NCBI GenBank assembly: GCA_017979445.1
Contig: CM030714.1
Span: 10,399,569-10,463,568 of the forward strand
DNA from: Akebia trifoliata
Lineage: Eukaryota > Streptophyta > Magnoliopsida > Ranunculales > Lardizabalaceae
DNA length: 64,000 nt
Direction: 5' to 3'
Below the pieces are notes generated by a model, which worked only from the letters and a program-made list of their open reading frames with translations, ran no database searches and was not told the origin of the DNA. The position numbers and the translations under genes were made by a program. Positions 32,901 through 41,711 of the stretch are shown piece after piece. Positions within the stretch are counted from its first letter, which is position 1; each line of letters starts with the position of its first letter.

Positions 32901-35900
32901 TTGGGGGTATTATTAAATTTTTTTGAGGTTAAGGGGTAAAAGATGAAAAACAATAAAGTGGGTTAAAGGAGTAAATATGATGGAGTTAGAGGGGGCCCAC
33001 AAAAATTGTAGTTGAATGGGATGTTTATCCTAGCTGGATGAAAGTTTGTCCCCCACAAAAGTGGGCCCTACAGTTGTGTTTTATTACTTTAATGCAGGAA
33101 GGATATCTTGTCAATCCTATCCTTTATTCATTTCAAGTTAATACCTATTAAAAAAATATGTTCATTATTAATTATGGGGAGAATGTAATGTGGGTCAGGT
33201 TTAAGGGTAAGTTGTTAATTTGACAATACATGTACTGGTACAAGGGTCCCCCTATCATTGTTTAAATTGGGGTGTTTGGTAATTCTTAATTTCTGGCCAT
33301 GCCTTTCGTTTTTGAGATGCATCTTCCATGTCTCATCTTATTTGATATTTAATGCTAAATTGGTTGAAACAAGTATGTATTTTCTTTAATCGCTTTCCCT
33401 TTCACAACTCATGATCTTTTTTGTTCCCCCTCAGTTGTTGCTATATTCTTTTCTTCGTGACACTATAGAAGCTGACTTGTAGCCAATTGTTTGTCTCTGT
33501 AGGTGGGATATTCATTATGACTGGAGATGTTCTCCCGTGTTTTGATTCCTCCACTATGGTTCTTCCAGAGGACTCATCATGTATTATCACTGTCCCTATC
33601 ACCCTCGATGTTGCTTCTAACCATGGTGTTATTGTGGCATCCAAAACTGGGATTCTGGATAGAACTTATTCACTCAGTTCGGTTGAGAATCTTCTACAGA
33701 AGCCCAGTTTAAAGGAGCTTGTTGAGAACCAAGCACTTCTACATGATGGTAGAACATTGCTAGATACCGGAATAATCGCTGTTCGGGGTAAAGCATGGGT
33801 TGAGCTTCTTATACTTGCAACTTCAAGTCAAACAATGATTTCAGAGCTTCTGAAGAGTGGAAAAGAGGCAAGCTACCATCCTTCAATTGTCAATATATGC
33901 TAGTTAAAATTACCAACTTGTACACATTAGTGGGCTATAATGTTTATGGCATCTTATTCTTGAAGTGTTGATATATGTGTTGACAAAGCTCAAAAGAGGC
34001 CTCATGGGATTGGTTGTGTGGCATTATTGGGGGCCTATCACGGCCAAGGGCGGAGCTAGTAAGGAGCTGGTGGGGGGCAATTACCCCCACAGGCCTTTAA
34101 GACACCCCTATATTTTCAACAAATTACATGCCCCATTTGTCCCCACTCCCTCACCTCTCTCCCCATTTGCCCCCACACCCTCACCTCCCTTTCAATTTTT
34201 TGTTGATGACATTGCCTCTTGACTGGGCCTTCTCATATACTAATAGGAAATGACCTAAATATCCTTTTCTTCAACTTCTGACCAAAAACCTCTGAATTTC
34301 TCCCTAAAACCATTCATCTTCAAGTTCTTCAACTATACAACTAACCATAGTTTGCCCCCACTACAAGAAAATCCTGGCTCCGCCCCTGATCACGGCTAAA
34401 ACTTTTATGCAATCAGTTCCTGCATCAACCCTTCTCTTTTGAAGTTTCTGCAATGTGGAGAACTTTTAACTTTTGAATGATTTGTGCAGATGAGTTTATA
34501 CGAGGATTTGGTAGCAGCTTGGGTACCAGCAAAACATGAATGGTTAAAACTTCGACCTTTGGGCAAAGATCTGATCAATGGATTGGGAAAAAGGAGGATG
34601 TTCAGTTATTGTGCTTGTACGTCATACTTGGTCTGAAATCTATCAGAATCTTAATTTTAATATCAAACTAAATAACATTAAAAAGAATTCTAGTTCAATA
34701 TTATCCTTGAATCAATATCGATAGCATATCTTGTATGGGGGATGTTGAATTTCCTGCTTTGAAGTCCCATGCTTATTCTTTCTTTGTTTCATTGCAGATG
34801 ACTTGTCATTTTTACATTTTGGAACATCTAGTGAAGTTCTAGATCACTTTGGTGGGTCCGGTTCAACTCTTGTAGGTCGGAGGCACTTATGTTCTATTCC
34901 TGCGACCACTGTAAGTGACATTGCAGCATCTGCTATTATTCTTTCAAGCAAAATCTCACCTGGAGTCTCGATTGGGGAGGATTCTATGGTTTATGATTCA
35001 TCACTTTCAGGTGGAACACTGATCGGTTCCCAATCTATTGTCGTTGGTGTTAATATCCCAGTAAGCAGTGATAATGGACCAACACGGGATTCCTTTCTAT
35101 TCATACTGCCGGACCGCCATTGTCTTTGGGAGGTTCCTTTAGTTGGATGCAAAGAAAGAGTTATTATCTATTGTGGACTCTATGATAACCCAAAAATCTC
35201 ACTTTTAAGGGACGGTACTTTTTGCGGGAAACCATGGAAAAAGGTCTTGCATGATTTAGATATCGAAGAAGGTGAGTTGTGGAGCTCATCTGGTGGTCAA
35301 GAAAAGTGCTTATGGAATGCTAAGATATTCCCCATTGTACCTTATTTTGAGATGCTTAGTTTAGCAATGTGGCTTATGGGCTTGACCAAGCATGAAAACT
35401 CTATTCTTGCATTGTGGAGAAGTTCACAACGAGTCAGTTTGGAAGAGTTGCATAGATCAATAGATTTTCCTCAACTTTGCTTGGGTTCCAGTAATCACCA
35501 AGCTGACATTGCAGCTGGAATTGCTAAAGCTTGCATTAGTTTTGGCTTGCTAGGACGCAACTTGTCTCAATTGTGTGAAGAAATTCTGCAAAAAGAAGTA
35601 TCGGGAATTGAAATCTGTAAAGAATTTTTAGCCCTTTGTCCCAAACTTGAGGCTCAGAACACAGGGATTCTTCCACAAAGCAGGGCTTACCAAGTGCAGG
35701 TTGATCTTCTTCGGTCATGCGGGGAAGAAATAAGAGCATGCAAATTGGATCAGAAAGTTTGGACTGCAGTTGCTGATGAAACTGCTTTGGCAGTAAAATA
35801 TGGATTTGGAGGTAAAAACTGAATTTCTTTATCTTGAAATAAAGATGAGAAAATAAAAGGAAAAAATGAAAAAAAAAAAAAAAAAAAAAAAAGAACGTGA

Positions 35901-37222
35901 AAAGTGAAATAAATGCCATTGTAAATGCACATCATCTTTGAATGCTTCCTAATCATTCACATTAGTAAAATGGAAAAATTAACTAGGGTTTTTATTTATA
36001 TCAAAAAAGGGGGAAAAAGGAGTGCAAAAGTCAGAGAACAAGCCATTGTAAATTCTCATTATATTAGGATGCTTCCCTATTGTTCACATTAGTAGGAAGG
36101 GTTAAATCATCCCAAAATGGCTTTATGAATCTTTATGTTCATTAAGATGGACCATTATTTCTATATTTACTCCTAAATTGTTTCATTGAAGCATTTAATT
36201 CAAGTTGAGTTTTGCTCTTTTGATTGTGCACTCAATTTTCATCCTTTATGATATTTACCGGGGCCGTGGTTCACATTTTTTTTGTTTTGTTGTTGTTGTT
36301 AGATCATCTATTAGAGTCCAACAGTGTCTCTCCTTCGAGACATGAGGGCAATAATCTTGATGGCTGTGTAGACCGTCCTTTCTTCCCAAGAAGAGCTAGG
36401 GTAGAGTTACCAGTTCGTGTGGACTTTGTTGGAGGTTGGAGTGATACTCCTCCTTGGAGTTTGGAGCGTTCTGGTTATGTTCTTAATATGGCTATAAGTC
36501 TTGAAGGTGCTCTTCCTATTGGCACAACGATAGAGACTACGACTACTACTGGTGTACTGATTTGTGATGATGCCGAAAACCATTTGTACATTAAAGATCC
36601 TAGATCGATTGCTACACCATTCAATCATGATGATCAATTTCGACTTGTCAAATCTGCACTGCTCGTTTCTGGTATTATTCATGACAAGATCCTTTCGTTG
36701 ACTGGCTTAAAAATTCAAACATGGGCTAATGTGCCCCGTGGTAGTGGTTTGGGGACTTCAAGTATCTTAGCTGCAGCCGTTGTGAAAGGACTTCTCGAAA
36801 TAATGGATGGAGATGAAAGTAATGAAAATGTTGCGAGACTTGTTTTGGTCTTAGAGCAGATCATGGGCACCGGAGGAGGTTGGCAGGATCAAATCGGAGG
36901 TTTGTACCCTGGTATCAAATTTACTTCAAGTTTTCCGGGAATACCACTACGGCTTCAAGTCATTCCCCTAGTGGCTTCACCTCAGTTAGTGTTGGATTTC
37001 GAGCAACGACTACTCGTAGTGTTTACTGGCCAAGTAAGTTTCTGTTTTTTGTTTGTGGTGTATTGAAGGGCATTTCTGTTTTTCTTGAGAAAATAATCTG
37101 ATATAGTGGGTCTTACTGGGTACATGGTTTCAAAACTCGGTTTGACATCTTGTCTCGTCCACGAGACCGAGTTGTCTCATCTCAGACGAGAGTAAGTCAT
37201 TTAACTTGGTTTATAATGTTTT

Positions 37223-37278
<56 letters not shown>

Positions 37279-38626
37279 GAAAATAATTAAAAATATTTTT
37301 ATAAAATAAGGTAGATTAGAAATATATATATATATATAGGGAAATGTTCAGCAACAAACATTTTGACAAACATTTTGGCAAAACATTTTTCAAAACATGG
37401 GTTAGAGGTTTTGGAATGGGCTGATTTTTGGTGAGGATGATCTCTACGGTGAGGAGATCATCCTCACCAAAAATCAGTCCATTCCAAAACTTCTAACCCT
37501 ATCAAAAATGGTTTACAAAAAACGGACGGTCCACGATTTTTCAACTTGTAAACTGGGGTTATAAGTTTTGGAATGGGCTGATTTTTGGTGAGGATGATCT
37601 CCTCACCGTAGAGATCATCCTTACCAAAAATCAGCCCATTCCAAGACCTCTAACCCATGTTTTGAAAAATGTTTTGCCAAAATGTTTGCCAAAATGTTTG
37701 TTGCTGAACGGGACCCATATATATATATATATATATATATTTATATGAAAATAATTATAAATATTTTTATAAAATAAGGTAGATTAGAAAGCGTGGATCC
37801 AACTCCTTTGTCTTAATGTTTATACCCCAAACTATAGTTGAATGGGACTTCTATCCCTTACAAAGCTGTAGTTGGAGTGGGACCCACTGTTGTATTTTAT
37901 TATATAGATTAGATAATTAAAATTTTAAAATATAATTAGTTTAATTAAAATACAAAATCTCGGTTAAACCGGCCAAGTTTTACTGACTCGGCCGATATTT
38001 CCAAAATATCATCTGAGTCATCTCATGAGATGTTGTGAAATTAGAGACGTCATATAAATGTGTCTCGTTGCTGAACGATACCGAGATGACTCGGGTGAGT
38101 CATCTCGGTCTCGGACTAGATTTAAAACCATGATTGGCTATGTTCTACAAGCTAATGTTTCCATATATTGCTTCGATCTCCTATATATTTCCTGAAACAA
38201 CTTACATTATATATGGCCACATTTAATCAGGTCCGACTCGCAAACCAAGTCCTGCAAAAAGTGGTAACACGATATCTTCGACGTGATAACCAACTTATAT
38301 CCAGTATAAAGCGCCTCGCTGAACTAGCAAAGGTCGGACGAGAAGCTTTGATGAACGGTGATTTAGATGATCTGGGGGAAATAATGCTGGAAGCTTGGCG
38401 GCTGCATCAAGAACTAGACCCATATTGCAGCAACGAATTTGTCGATAGGCTCTTTGAGTTTTCTGACCGCTTCTGCTGTGGTTACAAGCTTGTCGGTGCT
38501 GGTGGCGGAGGGTTTGCTTTGTTACTTGCCAAAAATGCTGATTGTGCTAAAGAACTGACACATTTGCTGAAAACATCTGCAGATTTCAACGTCGATGTCT
38601 ATAATTGGAGCATTTTTTCAGAATAA
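29945..38626 (+). CDS. FKGP: Bifunctional L-fucokinase / GDP-L-fucose pyrophosphorylase
   Basis: Exons 29945-30289, 32438-32720, 33503-33867, 34490-34616, 34798-35811, 36303-37033 and 38231-38626 give 1086 residues; phases join throughout. The N-terminal half is the pyrophosphorylase: a nucleotide-binding GSGAATLNAI at about residue 96-105, then HAGGDSKRVPWANPMGK. The C-terminal half is a GHMP kinase: PVRVDFVGGWSDTPPW, the phosphate loop PRGSGLGTSSILAAAV and the third motif LVGAGGGGFALLLAK. Reactions: L-fucose + ATP to fucose-1-phosphate, then + GTP to GDP-fucose, a cytosolic salvage route feeding cell-wall and glycan fucosylation. Intron 3 starts GC (GAG/GCAAGC), a GC-AG intron. Introns host a hAT MITE (intron 3), a LINE relic (intron 1) and nested elements (intron 6). 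A second ATG follows at 29948. Confidence 0.97.
31000..31700 (-). mobile_element. LINE ORF2 relic in FKGP intron 1, antisense to the gene
   Basis: Minus-strand translation from about 31640 gives VWNLQFREKFNNWEVEED then ALLARFKEAFILLHDKEKQ and IWMRN before a stop. This matches the segment between reverse transcriptase and zf-RVT in plant LINEs (WxxxFRRxLxxWEVEE). Further minus-strand stretches near 31300 (HDKILIVINHLIDR, RAHKMG) look like the zf-RVT region with frameshifts. Confidence 0.78.
34045..34388. mobile_element. hAT-type MITE (CARGGGCGGAGC family), copy 1, 344 bp
   Basis: It begins CAAGGGCGGAGCTAG and ends CTGGCTCCGCCCCTG, flanked by a perfect 8-bp duplication atcacggc at 34037-34044 and 34389-34396. 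It lies in FKGP intron 3, about 180 bp after the GC donor. Internal sequence has repeated ttgcccccac words; no coding capacity. Confidence 0.92.
35860..36230. other. FKGP intron 5: low-complexity and degenerate direct repeat
   Basis: An A run at 35870-35892 precedes two loosely similar blocks (gccattgtaaatgcacatcat..gcttcctaatcattcacattag and gccattgtaaattctcattat..gcttccctattgttcacattag), a direct duplication of about 130 bp offset. Confidence 0.7.
37269..37791. repeat. Direct repeat of about 53 bp plus TA tracts bracketing the foldback MITE
   Basis: The words atttatatgaaaataatta then aaatatttttataaaataag and gtagattagaaa occur at 37271-37322 and again at 37739-37791. TA tracts lie at 37227-37270, 37322-37338 and 37717-37740. 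The order is TA - unit - TA - MITE - TA - unit, so target sequence including TA was duplicated around the MITE. Confidence 0.85.
37339..37716. mobile_element. Double-hairpin foldback MITE, copy 4 (378 bp), between TA repeats
   Basis: The left end GGGAAATGTTCAGCAACA pairs with the right end TGTTGCTGAACGGGACCC. It has two hairpins with near-perfect stems (ttttggtgaggatgatctc / gagatcatcctcaccaaaa) and a linker with an aaaaacggacggtccacg segment. Exactly as long as copy 1. TA microsatellite abuts both ends. It is the best-preserved copy, in FKGP intron 6. Confidence 0.9.
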
Positions 38627-39079
38627 TAGTCAAATGGTTGTTAGTGTTCCTTTAAGATAACTTCTTGTATTCTATATTTGTTCTCTTTATATCTTATGCT
38701 TGTTGAGATGTGTATTCTTAGCCGTAATGGCAGGCAAGAAACAAAAGATAGGAATAATTATTTCCTTTTCTTGGCCTTTATCATTTTTTGGGTATTTGAT
38801 GCTTTTCCAATCATGTTTTAATAAAGGTTAGCAGTATAGCTCTTGTGTTCTTTAATAGTGCAAAAGCTGGTTGATCTGATACCATTCGACTTTTTCGACA
38901 GATGAAACATGGATTTACCTTTAAAAAAATTTACTTTTCTTTAATTAAATTTTTTTGTTTTTTTGTTTTTTGGGGTAAAGGGCCTCATTGACTGATTCAA
39001 AGCTATCAAACTCAATAACAAATATGTATGTACTTCCAAATAACAGACGAGATTGAATGAAATGTTGAAACATGATTAG

Positions 39080-39968
39080 TAAGGCTGTTAATGGGCCAAT
39101 CCGATCCTACTTGGACCTCAAAAGTTTTGCTAAACCTGTCCCACATAATGGTTGTATTGGGCCAATTCAAATAAAAAGGGCCCATGTAAAAGCCTGGCCT
39201 GTAGCACATAAATTTGACCCAGGCCAACGCTAAAATTCATATATAAATATAAAGTACATATTATATAAATTATTAGGTGTGCAACTTGGTTCAGTTGGTT
39301 CTGTTTGAGGCCAAATCGGAACTGAATCAAATTGCCATAAAACCAAACCAACCTGAACCGAGCTAAGGTCTGTTTGATTCTATGGATTGCTAATATCTTC
39401 AAAACCTAATTGAATCAATATATTTTTAATAAAAATAAATAGATATGAATATGAAATCTCATATAATGAGTTATTAATCTATCCATCAATTAAAAGAAAA
39501 TCATTAACGATCCATTAAAAAAAAAAAAGTTAATAGTTTTTTTCATCAATTAAAGAAAGTCATTAATCATATCCATCCAAAAAATGTCATTAATCTATCC
39601 ATAAAAAAAATAATCAATTTATCCATAAAAAATGCGCATAGTTTATTAAATAGATTAATAATATTTATTTAAAATTTTATTAATATAAGGATTCGGTTCT
39701 TACAAGGCATGAACCAAGAATCGAACTAAATTGGTCGGTTCTCTATTTTGTTAACTCGGAACTGAACCGAAATTCATTATAAACCGAACCAAACCAATCC
39801 AAAGTTCCCGATTTGAATCCGACCAAGTTGCACCCCTATAAATTATTGGGGATGAGCCACATGATGGGCCTAGAATGAAAGCCCAATACCTAAACAACCC
39901 CATTACCACTATCCAAACCCGGTCCATGCCAGGTCAACGTGCAAAAGCCCGGCCCATTGACAACCCTA
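39080..39968. mobile_element. hAT-type MITE (TARGGYTGTYAATGG family), interrupted
   Basis: The left end TAAGGCTGTTAATGGGCC pairs with the right end GGCCCATTGACAACCCTA. Without the nested insert it is about 316 bp, close to the 324 bp of the related copy at 40604. Flanks show only a weak duplication (gattagt / gcttagt, one base offset). Confidence 0.75.
39274..39838. mobile_element. hAT-type MITE nested in the 39080-39968 element (565 bp)
   Basis: The left end TAGGTGTGCAACTTGGT pairs with the right end ACCAAGTTGCACCCCTA. A perfect 8-bp duplication taaattat lies at 39266-39273 and 39839-39846. No coding capacity. It inserted after the outer element. Confidence 0.92.
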
Positions 39969-40603
39969 GGCTTAGTTGACCCTAATTTGTAGGGACAACG
40001 CTTTGATGACGTTCATGATGATTTATCATCAATATTTATTGAATAATGATTTCTTAACTTCCAAGTCTTCACTCGGTCAATACTTGTCTGACGTGACACG
40101 GATACGTAATCAGAGATCTTGTTTCTCGATACATAAATGATGGATATTTTTATAGGGATTTGCAGTGCGTATCGCGAGGAAACAGATCTACGGTTTTATA
40201 TTCATACCACGTCAACCGAGTATTTACAAAGTGAAGACTTTCTAGTTAGGATATGAGCACTCATATTTATTTCACTCCTGGGATTTGAGATTCAAGGAAA
40301 ATGCGGCAGAACAGACCTATTTTATACCTTATTTCGTACACGTGGCCCATAAAATAATATTAATTAAAGAGAATACAGGAGACTAGGACACGTGTACGGT
40401 GAAAATGTACATGCAGACAACCATCATCTTTGCCTCTTTTTATTTTATTTTAATGATAGTTAAAGTTACTTTACTTGTCGATGTTGACTTGAAACTTCAA
40501 CGACTTTCTATTCCACCAAAGTCCTACAATTACATATTATTGGTTATTATGTGAAAAAATGATTCTGTATTTTTCGTCCTATCTATCATTGGATACCATG
40601 CGC

Positions 40604-40927
40604 TAGGGTTGTCAATGGCTCGGGTTGGGATTGGATCGGGTCGATTTGGGACCAACCCACTAAAGAACCAATCGGATCTATAACTAATCGGGTAAGCATC
40701 AAATTGGACTCTTGTCAGATCTAGTTTTTATCGGATTTCAATATAATTAATGATTCAATGATTTTAATACTTTCACACATTTTATTGAATCCACTCCTTA
40801 TCGGATCGAGACATGGTTGTCCAAAAACATCGGATCAGAACCTTACTAGATAAAATGATCTAGATCCAAATTTATTGGATTGAAACTAATCATATTTCAG
40901 ACCTAATCCGATCAATTTACAACCCTA
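40604..40927. mobile_element. hAT-type MITE, 324 bp
   Basis: The left end TAGGGTTGTCAATGGCTC pairs with the right end TTTACAACCCTA. The body has many cggatc / gatccg words in inverted arrangement. The terminus matches the element at 39080. No clear target duplication (ccatgcgc against catacatc). Confidence 0.7.
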
Positions 40928-40984
40928 CATACATCGTGCTCCACAACTGTTATGTAAATCATTTAGATGAACAAAATTACTCTG

Positions 40985-41105
40985 AGGTCACCTATGGATA
41001 TATGGTAATGTAACTTTGAGGTCGTGAGTTCAAGCCCACCTTTTGCCTTACCCCTATTAGTCAGGCCTATTGTTAAGAAATTTCATCGTAAAATAAAATA
41101 AAATA
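40985..41105 (+). repeat. tRNA-derived SINE fragment
   Basis: GAGTTCAAGCCCACC at 41028 is a good B box. A weak A-box-like segment (tatggtaatgtaac) precedes it by about 30 bp, and an aaataaaataaaat tail follows at 41091. Probably a short SINE copy. Confidence 0.55.
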
Positions 41106-41687
41106 TATATCACTCTACCAATAAATCCTTCAAAATCGTGAACCAATCAAACCATCTCTCTCTCTCTTTGAAGGTAGGAGTTTTCCAAATTCATATACTA
41201 AGGGCAATGGCCCATCCAACAAATTGGACTATTAAACCAATTTAATTGTGCATTTTGGGGTGGAAGTGGAGGAGAATTTGGTAAATGAATTATCTCCACT
41301 TCGCATTGTTATTCATAGGGTACACTTATCCCCTTGACACGTGTGAACCACTTGTACAGTTTAGTGGTTCATAGTCCATAACTATGGTCTACTATCCCAA
41401 TTAATAAACGTTGATTCCCAACTTATTCAACACTCCTAATATGGTTGCTTTTCGGTCTCTTTCTCTCTCTCTCTCTACTGTGCTGCTTTTTGCGTCTCTT
41501 TCTCTCTCTTGAAATAAACAAAATCACTATCATCTCTACTAAAAAACAAAGAAAATACAGTAATCGTTGGGTTGTTCAACAGATCCGTTGGCCTTCCCAC
41601 TCTCTCTCTCTCTCTCTCTCTTTTATTGCTCTTTCTCTATTATTTATTGTGTAGCAGAGAGTAGAGATACCCAAAAAGCTTGTTTAC

Positions 41688-41711
41688 AGAGAGAGAGAGA
41701 GAGAGAGAGAG
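41688..41711 (+). repeat. (GA)n tract ending at the LRAT gene start codon
   Basis: About twelve GA units run directly into the ATG at 41712. A (CT)n tract lies at 41600-41622. RPC10 and FKGP have the same GA-then-ATG layout. Confidence 0.9.

Larger units (their letters stand above)
37123..38132. mobile_element. hAT-like element with CATGGTTT ends, host of a nested foldback MITE
   Basis: The left end CATGGTTTCAAAACTCGG pairs with the right end ctagatttaaaaccatg. The flanks actgggta (37115-37122) and attggcta (38133-38140) agree at 6 of 8 positions, a decayed 8-bp duplication. Both inner margins are rich in gactcg/gagtcat words. The middle carries TA repeats and the foldback MITE at 37339-37716. 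Intron 6 of FKGP is almost entirely this element. Confidence 0.65.
38627..41711. other. Intergenic region FKGP to LRAT-domain gene
   Basis: No gene was recognised. It holds nested hAT-type elements (39080-39968 with 39274-39838 inside), a third at 40604-40927, a SINE candidate at 40985-41105 and the CT/GA-rich leader of the LRAT gene. 40085-40290 is an interspersed repeat related to 21165-21360. Confidence 0.65.

Noticed and set aside
35536..35956. Antisense open frames in FKGP exon 5
   Set aside because: Shadow frames of a strongly conserved exon, with poly-Phe from the A run in intron 5.
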